In this document: positions 1 through 12,618 of the stretch, in pieces
How the letters are laid out: each line of letters begins with the position of its first letter
How positions within the stretch are numbered: position 1 is the first letter of the stretch
Source: Mrakia gelida
Lineage: Eukaryota > Basidiomycota > Tremellomycetes > Cystofilobasidiales > Mrakiaceae
Assembly (NCBI GenBank): GCA_024345305.1
Contig: BRON01000004.1
Span: 2,046,001-2,110,000 of the forward strand
DNA length: 64,000 bases
Reading direction: 5' to 3'
Translations under genes and position numbers: made by a program
The notes under the pieces: generated by a model
Seen by the model: only the letters and a program-made list of their open reading frames with translations
Databases searched by the model: none
Told to the model about the DNA's origin: nothing

Positions 1-2719
1 CTCTCCTCCCTCCTCAAGCAAAGCCGTTCCTCCAGGACTCATCAACCTCGCAGCCCTCAATTCCTTCCTCTGCCTCGAGTTGGTCATGCTGGCCTCCTGG
101 AGATCCTTCTCCATGTCCGCCTGCTGTCTCGCGACGTCCTGCATCGACTCCTCCCAGAGGAGCTTCGCGTCGACCTCGTGCTGGTACCGAGCGATCAACC
201 ACTTCTCTCGATCCATCGACATGCCTTGGTACTCGACGATGAGATCTGAAAGGACCTTGAGCGATTGACGGATCGAGTCCTTGACGGTCTGCTGGCGAGA
301 CGAGGTGGAGGAGAGGGTTCGAGCGAGGGGAGCTGAGGAGGAGGAAGTGGAGTTAACGATGGACGGAGCGGGAGAGGGACCGACAACGAGCGCGTCGAGG
401 AGCTGGTTGGTGACGTCGATGTGCTCCCTTGTCGAGTGAGCGAGGAGTTCGTACTTGTCCTCGTGAGGGAGTCCAGGGAGGTGAACGTGGTGGATCGACT
501 TGCTGTTTCCTGTGGGGTTGACGTCGTCGTCTCCGTCAAGGGTTTGGTTGTCGTCCTCGAGGGATCGGCTGGGGGAGGGAAGTCTCTGGGAGGACGAGAG
601 AGGACTGGTGACTCCAATGATGGGTTTAGTGACGTTGATGGGGTCGGGGAGGGCGATCTCAGCTGCACTGGGCGAACGAGTGAGAGGTCGACGGAACTGG
701 TTCGAAGTTCGCTTGGAGTGGATGGAGGAAGCGGAGGATTCGAGGAGTCCTCCAGTTCGAGCGAAGTCGATGTGGAGTTTGATGGACTGGTGATGAAAGC
801 GAATTAAAGAGAAAGGTTCAGCTCCTTCGATGAAAGAAGGAGAAGGGAAAGGAGGCAGGGACGACGCGAGCTCACCTGACTCCAGTTCGCAGCTTCCTGA
901 GGGTGGCTCGCGCGGAGCGAGTACCTAGGGAACCTCGAGTCCGATCCAGACGAGGAAATATCAAATCCAGTCGAAGAGGTAGCCTTGACCTGAGCGAACT
1001 TGAGATGAACCGATCCTCGACAAGCCTTGTTCTCCTCCTCCGAGTTTCGGAAGTCTGTGCGACGCGACGGAGAACGATAAATGAGCTTTGCTTCGCTTCG
1101 CTCGAAGGTCAAGAAGTGTGAGAGACTAGACTTACAAGAGAGAGTTCCGTTATCGAGAACGAACCACCGAGACTTGTATCCGTGAGCGACCTGTTCGAGA
1201 CGAAGAGAGGGAACGAGAGTCAGAACGAGCCTTGTGAGTGTCGAGAAGAAGGACGAGGTCAACTCACGTTCGTGTACTTCATGAGGTATCCCCTCTGGAC
1301 ACCGAGTTTCCCATCGGCTTTCCCAGTCAACATGGCCTTCTGATTGTTGGAAGCTGCAGAAGAAGGTCGAGTTTCGAAAGGTCAGCGTTCCGTTCGAGCT
1401 CACGTCCCCTTCCCTTCCCTTCCTTCATCCCTCGAGCCTTCTTTCCACTTCGGACCTGAGCTCCTGCGCATTGAAACAAACGAGAGAAGTGGCTCACCCT
1501 GCTTGAGAAGATTGCTAACATCGTCTCCAGCTCCAACTCCCTTCTCTCCATCGAAGGCTCGCTTCCCTTGTCGATTCCTGACGAAGACGTCGGCTCCTCG
1601 TTCCAACGCGAGCTCCCTGATGACAGCGAGGTCTTTGCGTCTGTGAGCGGCCGATCAACAGTAATAAATGAGTCAGTCTTAGCTCTACCACCCAGACTGG
1701 CCTGGTAGCAGCTCCATCCAGAGCTCTTCTCGACTCGATCGAGCTTCGATGAAGTCGGACTGGGGAAGGGAAACGCACCTGACAGCTTCATGCAAGAGAG
1801 TCGTCCCTGTCGTCTGGTCCAAAGCGTTCAGATCCAGGATAGCAGCTCTTGGGCTCTTCAGGATCTTGAGGATCTCGGCTGAAGGGTTTGAAGAGACGAG
1901 TTGATTGGCGGCAGAGAAGTTGGAAGGAGTTTGGTGGAGGGAGGGACGTCCGCTGGCGAGAGTTGACGTCGAGGGATTCGAGCGAGAGGTTGGACTGCTG
2001 CTGTTGAAGGGAGCGTTGATGTAGGAGGAGAGTTGAGCAAGGAAGTGGGTTTGAAGGTTGGCTCGAGATTCTGTTTTGTGGAAGGTCGGGAGAAAAGAGA
2101 GTGAGCGACGTCATGAGAAGGCGAGCGAGGCGAGAAGGGCGGCGAACGAACCGAGGATGGTGTCGACGACTTCTGGTGAGGAAGCGCTCTCTATGCAGCT
2201 CAGACCTTTGGCGTCTAGGAGAGTGTCGTCGATGGTAGGTTGCTGAAGGAGTAGCCGAACGATATCAGACCGACCTGCTTCTCCTGCGAGGTGCAAAGGA
2301 GTCGTCCCTGACGAGGAAGGGTAGGCCTTGTTGGGATCCACGGATCGGTTGAGCAAGATGAGCTCCACCGTATCGTCTATAGTGAAAGGTGTCAGCTCTA
2401 GAGAGTGCTGGAAGGGGACGTCGAGGGTGGGAGACTCACAAGAGGCGCACTTGATGGCTCGTGAGAGAAGGGAGCCAGCAGCTTCCTCGTCCGCTCCAGG
2501 CTTGGTGAGATCGTTCAAGAAGGGATGGATCTTGGCGATGTCTCCTGAACGAAGAGCCTCGAGTAGTCTGAACTGGTAGAGAGCTTCAGAGTCGCCAACA
2601 GGACGAGCTGGAAGGAGTCAAAGGGAGGAGGAGGAGGCGCCCGTCAGAAAGGCACGTTCGACTCGTATGGACGAAGGGAGCTCACCATCTGAGCTGTAAG
2701 AAGCTTTTCGGGTCGCCAT
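1..2719 (-). CDS. OSH1: Oxysterol-binding protein Osh1/Swh1 homologue, 3' part outside window
   Basis: Sterol/phosphoinositide carrier that acts at ER contact sites. The start ATG is at 2719; a short first exon ends at 2686 and the second begins at 2607. After it come ankyrin-type segments (TTPLHLAGEAGRSDIVRLLL at about 2290, then a GADVFVRNRQGKRAFD segment near 1590) and a PH domain spread over exons between about 1330 and 850 (GVQRGYLMKYTN, then GYKSRWFVLDNGTLS). The opening LLEALRSGDIAKI and the order ankyrin, then PH, match the long yeast Osh proteins. A coiled-coil stretch of charged residues lies at 1-300. The lipid-binding ORD domain is not in the window, so the gene is cut by the window edge, not broken. 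Eight or more introns are seen. It shares a 244 bp divergent promoter with UTP18. Confidence 0.88.
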
Positions 2720-2963
2720 TCCCCGTAGATGTTGAGAAGGAACTTGGAAAGGTGTCTAGAGGGAAGGGGTTGGAAGGGAGGAGATGAGAGTTGGGGACTG
2801 AGAAGAGCAGAGCTCGATCCCTCCTCCTTCCCCTCCCCTCCTTCCCTTCCCCAGCTTTCCCTCGTCGACCTCGAATTTTCCTTCCCTTCCTTCCTGCTGC
2901 CCTCAACCATCAGCACACTCCCCTTCTCTTCCTCTCCCTTTCTCCTCCGTATCCTTCCCAGCC
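2720..2963. promoter_or_regulatory. Divergent promoter between OSH1 and UTP18
   Basis: A 244 bp gap lies between two divergent start codons. It is rich in pyrimidine tracts on the plus strand. No TATA-like box is seen. Confidence 0.45.
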
Positions 2964-5407
2964 ATGTCTGGTCAACCTGTTCGAACTCGACGTTCCAAAA
3001 AAGGAGGAGCCGGTCGAAAACCTTACGACAAGAACGACGTCGAGAACCCAGCCAACGCTCCCTTCGGTTCAACCTCAGCTACCCAACGACTCTCAGCTCA
3101 GGATGAACTCGATAAGGACGACGAGGAGAGGGAGCTAGAGAGCTTGCTCTTTGGAAAGAAGAAGAGAACCGTAGGAGGAGCGAGGAAGGGAGCTTTCAAC
3201 GGAACTGGAGGAGAAGAGGAGGACGTCGTTTTGGATCAAGCGGGTTTGGGTCACGTTCAGGACGCAGATGTGAGCTTATTTCTATACTTCTCAGCTTGTA
3301 TCCAAGCTCGCATACTCACCCTACCCCCTCCAACTCCTCTCAGCTCTTCTTCATGGACGCACCAGCCACAGGAGCGTCCAACCCTCTCGACGAGCCTTTC
3401 TCCGACGACGACGACGACGAGAACGATCAACTCTCCCAACTCGACTCAGCTTCGGAAGACGATGACGACAACGACGAGGACGAGGAGGAGGATCTCGAAG
3501 CCGACACCTTCACCAACAACCTCCAGGAAGAAGAGGACGGCTACGCTTCCTCCAGCAGCTCCTCGAGCTCGAGCTCAGCTCACTCCTCCAACGGAGGGTT
3601 CAAGTCCAAGCTTTCCTCCTCCAAGAAGAGCAAAGCTCCCAAACCAGCATGGTTCGATCCCGACGATGCCCTCGTTCAGGTTTCGCTCTCGACGGATAAG
3701 AGGTTGAGGAAGCTCAGGAGAGGGGTCGAGGAGGATATCGTCGGTGGAAAGGATTTGGAGTCGAGGTTGCGAACTCAGTGAGTTCGAGCAGCACGCGTCT
3801 TTTTGTCGCGACTCTCTTCGCCCTCTCTACCTCCCTTACGAAGCTATGTACTGACTGTTCAACATCGCTGTCGTCGTCGCTCAGATTCGAATCCCTCAAC
3901 CCTCGTCCCAAATGGGCTTCCCTCTCCTCCTCCAACTCCAACGACCCTCTGCAATCCCTCCTCTCCTCGTCCTCGCCCTTCATCGCTTCCTCGAAAGGAC
4001 GACTTGGTTCTCACCTCCCAGCAGGTCAACTCGACATCGAGCGAGTGCGAGACGTGAAGGGTGGAGAGGAGGGAGGTGTGCGCGCGCTTGAGTGGGCTCC
4101 CGGCCTGTCGAGGAGCGTGTTGGCTGTCGCTGGTGGGGATCGAAGAGTTCGAGTTTACAACGTGAGTCGCCACGAACCTTCCTTCGTTTCTTTCCCTCGT
4201 TCAGAGTGTCGTGAAGGCGTCGACCTAACCTCGTCGCGTCTTTCTTTACCTTCCGTCCCTCAGATCGACGGCTCCTCCAACCCTCTCCTCTCAACGATCC
4301 ACGTCCCCTCCCTCCCGATAACAACCCTCACCTTCCACCCTCTCTCCCCTTCCACCCTCCTCCTCACCGGTCCCCGCCCTTACATGCATCTCCTCTCCCT
4401 CGCCACCTCAACCTCCACCCGACTCCCTCTCTTCCCCGAATCCTCCTCCTCAGCAACCGAACCCACACCGAAACACCTCTCCAACATCGCCTTCTCGCCG
4501 ACAGGAGAACTCCTCGCGGCTGCTAGCTCATCGGGAGTGCATCTCGTTTCGTTCGGACAGGGTGGACCTCAGGGTCTTGTGGGGACGTTGAAGGGAAGTG
4601 GTGGGAAGGGCGGAGTGAAGGGGTTGAAGTGGGCGAGGGGAGGGAGGGAACTTTGGGTGCTTGGTGGAGAGGGAGGGGAGGTTGGAGTGTGGGATGTTGG
4701 GGAGAGGAGGTGCGTGGGTAAGTGGAAGGATGACGGAGGGAGTGGGTGGGGTGCTGGGCTGCTGGAAGGGAGTGAGGCGGGTGGGTTGGCTGCTGTTGGG
4801 TGAGTTTGTCGCGTGGACACCTCTTTTCTCGTTCTTCCCTCCCTTTCGCGTCCCACTCACGCCTTCCCCTTCTCTTCTCCAACTTTTTGGGCACGCAGAT
4901 CCACCACCGGAATCGTAAACCTCTACTCCACCAACCCCTCCTCCTCCTCGGACCTCTACTCCTCAAACTCCAAACCCTCCCCTTCCTCCTCCGTCTTCCA
5001 ACCCCCTAAACTGCTCAAATCCTTCGCAAACATCACCACCCCGCTCTCAACCATCAAGTTCAACCCCGATGGGCAGATCCTCGCTGCTGCGTCCAAGGAG
5101 AAGAAGGATTGCTTGAAGCTGGTGAGTTGGTCTCGACGCGTCGTCGAACTCCCTTCCCTCTCTTGCCGTTCTCCTTTTTTTTTTTTTTTTTTTTTTCGAA
5201 CTGACCCACTTCGTCCGCCCTCGCTCGTTTCGCTTCGCTCAGTACCACACCCCCTCCCTGACGACGTTCCAGAACTGGCCTACGGCGTCGACTCCGTTGG
5301 GACATGTGACGGCGTTGGGTTGGAGTCCTAGGAGTGATCATTTGGCGATGGGGAACCAGAGGGGGAAGGTGTTGATTTATAGGTTGAGGGGGTATGGGGG
5401 TTACTAG
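2964..5407 (+). CDS. UTP18: U3 snoRNP (SSU processome) WD40 protein Utp18
   Basis: Nucleolar component needed for 18S rRNA processing. The N-terminus is basic, then very acidic (a run of Asp at about 3400-3430). It is followed by the signature PAWFDPDDALVQVSL, a conserved LRKLRRGVEEDI block and the NPRPKWASL segment that precedes the propeller in Utp18 proteins. WD40 repeats follow: VRALEWAPG..VLAVAGGDRRVRVYN, then further repeats to the end. The C-terminus (TPLGHVTALGWSP, then NQRGKVLIYRL) closes the propeller as in the family. Four introns are seen, at about 3270, 3780, 4160 and 4802, and a fifth at 5120-5241 that holds the T22 tract. It is divergent from OSH1. No key segment is missing. 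Confidence 0.87.
5175..5196 (+). repeat. T22 homopolymer inside a UTP18 intron
   Basis: Twenty-two consecutive T lie in the last intron of UTP18, far longer than any other homopolymer in the window. It may be a slippage-prone site or an extended polypyrimidine tract. Confidence 0.9.
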
Positions 5408-5909
5408 ATGATGATGTGCATTTTTTTTGAGCTCAGGAGGGAGGGAGGGAGGGAGAATGAGAAAGTCGCGTCGAGCAGTCTTGAGAGTTCGCTCGGGTCT
5501 TCCAGCGCGATACGAGAGAGAGATGAAGAAGCGAGAGAAAACGTTTCGGAACATATTCTGCACTGAGAAGAGTGCTCGTCATGCAGATCTGAAGCCAAAC
5601 CTGCCAATATCTAGCCGATACTGGTCGTGAAGGAGTTGAGCTTTCGCGAGAATGACTTCGAGAAAGCGCGAGCTTCGTCCTCCCTCCCTTTCTCCACCAC
5701 CCTCAGCCCCTCTTCCTCCCCAACCTCTCTATCTCAGCTCTCACCTCCTCTCTACCACCTCGGTCGCCATCAGGTGAGCCTTTAGTCTCTGTCTCGTCTC
5801 AAAACCTGCAATCTAACGAGCTCTCTTCGTTCTTCCAGCTCGAATCCCTTCCTCCATCCTTCAGCCTTCGACCTCCCTCCCTCTTTCGCCTCCTCCCACC
5901 CTTCTTCCC
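5408..5909. other. UTP18 to CHY-protein spacer
   Basis: 502 bp with no supported gene. A GTGAGCC...CTTCCAG intron-like unit at about 5773-5838 suggests a spliced 5' leader for the following gene. The ATG at 5652 opens a frame that does not join the conserved CHY frame through that intron. Confidence 0.4.
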
Positions 5910-7452
5910 ATGTGGTAAGTCGCGTCTCTCAGCTTTCTCTTGTACTCCGATCTGATGTATGAACCCTTTATCGTCTCTCAGCAAACACATCCTGAACGCT
6001 CAAGTCGCCGTCCGAGCTCCCTGTTGCGCTAAATGGTTCGACGTGAGTTCAGCTTCTCTGCTCCTCTGGCGAAAGGAGAACAGGGGTTATCGGATCAGAT
6101 TGGTGTCGAAGGAGGTCGTAGAGGGTGGAGAGTACGCGCTGGGTGTGGTCTGGGAGCTCGTGGGTTGAAGGAGGGACAGCGAAGGTGAAGGAAGGAAGCG
6201 TCGAGCTCAACCTCCTGGTTCCTTGCCTTGCCCTCTCACCTCCTCGCTCGAGCTCTCGCTCCTACTGAGGCTGCAGCTCCAAAGCGAGAAGTGCTATCAT
6301 GCTTGGCGCTGTACGCTGCAAGTCTTCACTCAGAGGAGCTGGTACCTCGGCTCTCTGGCGATGAGAAGAAGCTCGAAAACGCTCGAGCTCGCACCTCCTC
6401 CTCCCTCCTCCCCTCCCTTCTTTGATCTGAGCTGACTCCCGTCTTCTTCTTCCCTCTGCCTTTCTTCGCGTACGATTCCAGTGCCCTCAATGCCGTTCGT
6501 ACTTCACTTTCTTTCGATCACCTCGTATCTGTTCTCTGTTGAAACTTGAGCTGACTCCTCTTCTCTTCCCTCCGTCCTCTCCAGACGAGGAGCGCTCGGA
6601 TCACAAGCTCGCTCGAACGATGGAGATGGCGTTCATGTGCAAGAAGTGCAAGAAGGCTTTCAGGAAGGTGAGCATCTCGTTTCCGTTCGAGACGAGGCGA
6701 GCCTTGCTCTCCTCTGGACTCCTTCGCTGAGCTCGCGAGCTCACCACTCCCTCCTCCTCTCGTCTCGCTTCGCTCTCTTTACTCAGGACATGACAACATA
6801 CGAAGACTCGGACGAATACTGCCCTCATTGTAAGCAGCGTTCCTCGTCACATTTCGGTGCCTCTCCCTGAGGTTTCGACGAGCTCACCCACTCCTCCACC
6901 TCTTCCTCTTCCCTCGCTCGAACAGGCGATAACCACTACGTTCGTTCCTTCTCTCCAACGTTGAGAACTCTCTCGAGTGAGACCTAGACGGCTGATTGTT
7001 CTCCCATCATCTTCATACAGGTCCTGGAAGCCAAAATCCCCCAAGCCATCCTCGGAGTAGAAGGAGAGGACGCGAGGATCAACTCCAAGTTCGTACCACC
7101 AGCATCATCTCGCTCTTCTTCTGTCGCTCATTCTTCTGGAAGAGTGAAATTGATCTGGAGCTGACCGTATCTCTTCCTCCTCCTCCCTGCGTTCTTTCCC
7201 TTCCTCCGTCATCCCTTCCTCTCTCTCCCCAACTCTTCAACTCGCACCTCGACTCGACTCGCCCTCGTTCTCGTTCACACTTTCTTCCCTGCCACCTTCA
7301 TCCTCTTCGCCAGAATGATCAAAGACGACCGTCTGAAAGGAGAGGACGAACGAGGTGCCTTCGCTCGAGGGAAGGACGTCTCCGACAAGGTCGATATCCG
7401 GGTGGGGAGCGTAGCGGGTCAGATGGGAGGTATCGCTGGGATGGAGGACTGA
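5910..7452 (+). CDS. CHY-type zinc-finger protein, small
   Basis: The spliced product of about 160 residues starts MCKHILNAQVAVRAPCC, continues AKWFDCPQCHEERSDHKL and MAFMCKKCKKAFRK, and then has DEYCPHCDNHYV. This Cys/His spacing is that of the CHY zinc finger (PF05495) found alone in many fungal proteins, probably zinc-binding. The role is unknown; kinship to Hot13 or RCHY1 is only at domain level. The start is inferred: a 5-nt coding exon (5910-5914, ATG plus two bases) is followed by an intron to 5981. An exon of 13 nt (6482-6494) encodes the CPQC part. The intron before it is about 440 nt, several times the usual length here. The tail after the finger is acidic and ends AGMED. The upstream frame from the ATG at 5652 is the alternative start but needs a phase change. 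Confidence 0.72.
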
Positions 7453-9363
7453 TCTGGATGAATCAGTATGTCGACTTCCTCGCTGTCGCTGTAGGAAAGT
7501 GAGAGGACTGGAGGGAGGGAAGGAAGGGACGGAGGAGCTCAGCTCGTCATCGTTCGAGAGAGAGATAAGGGATCGAGAAGACGACGCGTTCTCGCTCGCA
7601 CCGAGAGAGGGAGCCAAAGACGTTATTCTCGCTCGCTGAGCCTCTCAACGCCTGTCAGCAACCCCCAGGGCTCAACGAGAAGGTTTTCATTCTCTCCCTC
7701 TCTCCCTTCCTCCCCTTCCTCGAACGAACGAAAGCCCCCCCTCCCCTCCACTTTCACCCTCCGCCGCTTCGGCTTCATTCCTTTTCCTCCGGGCGCCGAT
7801 CCCCCTGCCAAATTCTGCTCATATCGCTTCGATGACAAGAACCTTCCCTCACGACTGTTTCCGAGATGAGAAAGTCGGATTTGGGCGTCGTTTTTTGTCC
7901 GACTGTTCCCTCCGTTGGGCCCGCTCATCGCCTCTCCCACTTTCACCCCTGGTCCAACCTGTCTGGCGTTTGCCTCGACCTCGGAGTCGGACAGGAAATA
8001 CATTGCTTTCGTTTCCACGCAAATTTAGACGGGAGATGGCAGTGCAGTACAGGCGGAGGGAAGCGAGCTGTTCGAAGTGAGACGCGTCGCGGCCAAAGTG
8101 GGCGGAGATGGATGTCGAAGATGGAGAGCTTTCCAGGTCAGTTTTTCCTCGCTCTGGCTGGCTCTTTGTGACGACTTCCTGTGCGTAGTTGAGTCCAAGC
8201 TGGCATCCTTGCTACCAGACAGGTCCAGTTTCTTTCCTGGCGACTTCCCTTTCATCGACTCGACTTCTTGACTCGCTCTCGTAACTTCTCTCCTCCCACC
8301 CTCCTTTCCTTATCTTTCGCTCTACCCACGGCCAGGGCACGATCGATACAACCTGTTTGACAGCTTGGGCTGGTTGCTACTCCGCTACTCGGTAGCGAGC
8401 GAGAGTTTTGGAGGGAAGTTCGAGCGAAGGTACGGGGAGGAGGGGACGTGCTGGAGCTGAAACGAGCTCGAGCTTCGTCCTTGGGTTGGGTATAGCAGGT
8501 CAACAAGTCGTTAGAAAGTGTTGAAATCTTCGTATGGTTCCTGTATGTACTTGTAGGAAGTTCGTGAAGTCAGAAGAACTATCTTCGAGCTGCCGAGTCT
8601 CTCGAGTTCGATGCGTCGAGGTCGAGCAGGTTTCGCTCTTTCGCGAGCTTCTTCGCCAGGCTGAGGTGGACCAAGGCTCTCGCTGATGCCTCTGAATTTC
8701 TTGAACAACTATAGAGTATCTTTCCCTGAGCGAACCAGAAGGTGTAGGAAGAAAGTTGAACGCGTCGCGACCGGTCAAAAAATCCTGCTCCTCGCCCCTC
8801 CTCGGAATCTTCCTCTGCCTCTTTCGCTTTCTCGGAGTCATCAGTAGCCGATCCCAGTATTTCCTCTCCGACTGCGACGCTGAAAGGAGGGAAACCGTCA
8901 AATTTGCAGAGCGAGAACGAGCGTCGAGCGAAGTCGGGGATCGAGGCGTTTGCTCAGCTTGTCCCCCTCGCGGCCAGGCCCTTCCCGACTCCCCTCCTCC
9001 TTCTTCGGTTCTTCTTCTACAGCACCCCTCTGCGATGTCTCGGGAACAGAGAGATAGAGAGCTGTCAACGAAGAGAGAGAGAAGAAACCTCTTCCTTTCC
9101 TCTGCTTCTGTGCGCTTTTTGACTGCTGGAACTCGACGCGGCAGTTGCGACGTACTCCCTTTAATCAACGTTTGAAGTCACATGTTCGCTCTCGCATGAC
9201 GAAACGTGCAGGGCTTTGCGTTTTGAATCCATGATCGACGAGAGTTACTCCTAAGAGGTCAAACACGGTCTCGGCTGAACGAACGAAAGCGCATCTCTGC
9301 TCTCCCTCTCCCATCAACCACCACCTTCCCTCCCTCCCTTCTTCCCTTCTTTCCACCCAAACC
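7453..9363. other. Gene-poor stretch upstream of the HMG-box gene
   Basis: 1.9 kb between the CHY gene and the HMG-box ATG. Short open frames exist on both strands, but none has a recognisable domain or a consistent chain of exons. It may hold the 3' UTR of the CHY gene and a long promoter or spliced leader for the transcription factor. Confidence 0.4.
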
Positions 9364-12122
9364 ATGGCGCACTCTCACCAAGACGAAGACGACATCTCTA
9401 GCTCGGACGACGATCAGGACTCCTCGTACTCAGCGTCGGAAGCGTCCAACTTCAGCCCGACCTCCTCCTTCTCTCCTCTCACTCCGACTTCCCTCCAGTT
9501 CCCTCTCTCTACCACCACACTCTCTCTCCCTTTCGTCAAACCATCGTCTACCAATGGATCCAGAGCTCAGATCTCTACCTCGGGCTCGAGTCAAACGCTC
9601 GGAAGAAAGCAGAAGACGACAGGTACGTGCGACCGAGTCGACCTCTCTTCTCTCTCGGACCCCCCTTTTCTTCCCCACTCTAACTCGTTCCTTTCTTTTC
9701 TCTCCTCCTTCGCCTCCTCACTCGCTCTCTTCCCTCTCGATCACCTTCTACTACTCGGTACCACTACTCGAACATCCTCTTCCTCGACTCTCAGATCACT
9801 CCTCCTCGCCTTCGACCATCCTCCCTCGCACAGCGATTCCTCCTGGAGGAGTGCTGCCTGCGTCGATTCTCGAGCAAGGATTCAACGCCGTAGGAGAGCC
9901 ACGACGACCCAGTGAGTTCACGATCTATCTACGAGCGCTCTGTCGAGACTGGAGGAAGGGTGGAGAAGAAACGAGCTCGTCGAGTCGATTCCTCGTTCCG
10001 TCGCTCCTCGTTCTGACCTCCTTTTTTCGCTCCTTCAGTGAACGGTTTCAGTGAGCTCAAGTTTTTACCTGCATCGCTTCCCAGCCTCCGAAACTGACCT
10101 TGCTCTTCTGCTATCAAACTTTTAGTGATCTTCTCCCGCTGGCGAAGGACAGAGCTTCGAGGCGCGTCCTCTCTCTTGTTCGCTTCCCTCTCGGGGGACC
10201 AAAAGTATCGCCAGCTGACCGTCGCTTCTCTTCTTCGCTCTTCTCAGGGAAACATCAAGAGCTCAAGACGGGAGAGATCTCCTCTATCCTCAGTGCTGAG
10301 TGGAAGACGATGGATAAGGTGAGTGAAAAGACGGGAGTGGTCGCGTCAGCTGTCGTGTCCTGTCAAGTGTCTGATCGAGATCGTTCGTGGGTTTGCTCTT
10401 TCGTTTCTCGTGTCCAGCCTGGTAAGGATTTTTACCTCGGTCAGGCGACGAACCTCAAGACTGCCTTCGATGCTCGATACCCTGACTACAGATACGTCGT
10501 GAGTTTCGAAGTCCTGACAACCTCTCGATTTGATCGGGTTCGCTCGTCGCGTCGCATTCGACGAGCCGCTAAACCATTTTCTTCTCCTTCCGTCGTTTCC
10601 CTCTGGTCAGAGACGACCCAATGGTACTCGCAAGAAGGGATCTCGAGGCGGGAAGACCTACATCCCTCGAGCTCGAGCGAAACAGCAGGCCATCCTCGAC
10701 GCTCAACAAGGATCGACTTCGACTTCGAACTCGTCGGCTCTCGGTCTCGGATGCATGTCGAACGGAGAGCCAACTCGATGGGTTCAAGAGGATGAGGATG
10801 CGGATGGGAGTTACCAGGGACATGGAGGGCGACAGATGGGTCTCCTCGAGCAGCACGGGAGCGTCAAGATCAACAGTCAACAACCTCGACGCGTCGTCGT
10901 GGTCTCCTCCTCTCGCGGTCGAGCTTCCAGTGGACCCAGCAACGACAAACTCGGCCGTCGAACCATCTCCCAACCCTACCCAACCCCTTCGGACCTCTAC
11001 CAGCCTCCTCACCCCGTCCAACGAAGCCCTCCCTCGAACATCTCCCCTCCAACCAACTTCCCCGCTCCCCGACGCGTGATCACCATCCCTTCCGTTCCTT
11101 CACTCAAGCAATGGTCGTCTTCGGTTCCAACTTCGTCTCCTTATCCTCACTACGACCAACCTCGAGGACTCGCCGAGATGCGATCACTTCCCACGCAGCG
11201 ATCGTCCTACGCCCACCCTCCCTCTGACCCTTCCACTCCCATGTCTTCGACCTTCCCTCCCTCCTCCGAACCCAACATCTACTCCTCCGGATCCTCACCC
11301 TACCCTCCGTCGGCCTCGTCGTTCCACACTTCCCGAGCTGTCGAGGAACATCTTCCGCTCGAGGACTTCGTTCGAAAATGGTCGCCGCAACCAGTCGGTT
11401 CCCAACCAACAGTGGGATTGGGACTGGGACCTCGGTTTGAGAACGAGATGGAGATCTCGATGAGAGGAGGGTCGGACTGGCAGGAGGCTGGTTTCTCGAG
11501 GAGGGGAGGGTGGGACGGAGGAGCACGACGCGTCGAGGAGTACCGACAACCCCAGGGACCTCAGCAACCTCGATGGTCTCCGGCTCCTCTCCAGTCTCCC
11601 TTCCTTCCGGCCGCCACGTCATCCTCGTCCTCTTTCGGATCCGCTCATCTTCCTCACTTCCACCCCAACTTCGGACAATCCCACTCCCTCGCCTACAACG
11701 ACGTTCCGCCCCCCGCCGACCTCTCAACCCCGTCTCCCAGCCCTTACGACCACTCCTACCCTCAGCACACAACCAGCTCCTACTTCAACTACCCCTCCCA
11801 ACCTCCTCCCTTCCACCCCTCCCCCCAACATCCCTCGCAACAAAACGTCGGCCGAACCGAGTTCAACTACCCTCCACCACCTCCTTCCCGATCCTCCGTC
11901 TCTCAACCCTACTCCTACCCTCCTCTCTCACCCGAGCACCACCATCTGTCCGCCTTCACCTCGTATCGATCCGACCACGTTCTCCTCGGACAAGACGAAC
12001 ACGGCGACGTGCTCTCGAACGAGATCTGGACTGGAGGATCAAACTCGCCGATCGGTCTCGAGGATCTCAAACCCCAGGGAAGCTTTGGATCCTTCCCCGA
12101 GGGTGATAGGTGGAGAGTATGA
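9364..12122 (+). CDS. HMG-box transcription factor (MATA-HMG/SOX type)
   Basis: Sequence-specific DNA-binding regulator expected in the nucleus. The HMG box is assembled from small exons: RRPMNGFMIFSRWRRTELRG, then KHQELKTGEISSILSAEWK, then GKDFYLGQATNLKTAF and ARYPDYRY, followed by a basic RRPNGTRKKGSRGGK tail. The opening RPMN.FM.FSRWRR is the hallmark of the family. The first exon (9364-9621) is an acidic/Ser-rich leader. The long last exon (about 500 codons, to 12122) is Pro/Ser/Tyr-rich and probably disordered. The box needs a 12-nt exon at 10039-10050 and an intron with a GC donor at 10162-10247. Fungal relatives include mating and development regulators, but no mating-type genes were recognised nearby, so the target pathway is open. 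Confidence 0.82.
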
Positions 12123-12618
12123 GAGAGGTCGAGGGTGGTGATGACTTTTGAATCGTGAACGACGACGCGCCTGTTGTTTCTTTTCTTTTTCTTTCTCTAT
12201 CTCGACGATACCTTCGCTTTTTTATGCTTAGCCTACTCGTGTTTGTTCTCTCCTTCTATATTCACTCTTCCTGTCTTATGCTACCTCACCTTCTATCAGT
12301 CTCGAGCACTCTCTTTGTTTCTCTCGCACTTTGTTTTGATTCGTAGCTCTTCGTTCGTTCTGTTCCCTCTCGCTTCGACCATATTCGCTCGCACCCATTT
12401 TTGTTCGTACCTTCGCTCTCTCCCTCTCCCTACATACCTTCTATCTTCCGTACACGATGTTGATGACCCTCTCTTCATTTTTACTTTCCTTAGATTGGGG
12501 AAGCTGAGCTCTCCGTTATCTTCCCTGACTCGCCGACTTTGGACTTCCTTCCTTCAAACACCCACGACCCTCTCAGACCCTTCCTTCCCTTACTCTCCTC
12601 TTCCCCAATCACCCAAGG
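12123..12618. other. 3' region of HMG gene and 5' region of BCAT gene
   Basis: 496 bp. The first half is unusually T-rich on the plus strand (about 12170-12420), as expected for a 3' UTR. The second half is CT-rich leader. No gene is seen. Confidence 0.5.

Noticed and set aside
6350..6445. C/D-box snoRNA in the long CHY-gene intron
   Set aside because: A weak C-like GCGATGAG and a CTGA can be found, but there are no terminal pairing or guide features.
9364..12122. Calling the HMG-box gene a mating-type locus gene
   Set aside because: The box type fits, but neighbours are housekeeping genes and HMG factors have other roles in basidiomycetes.
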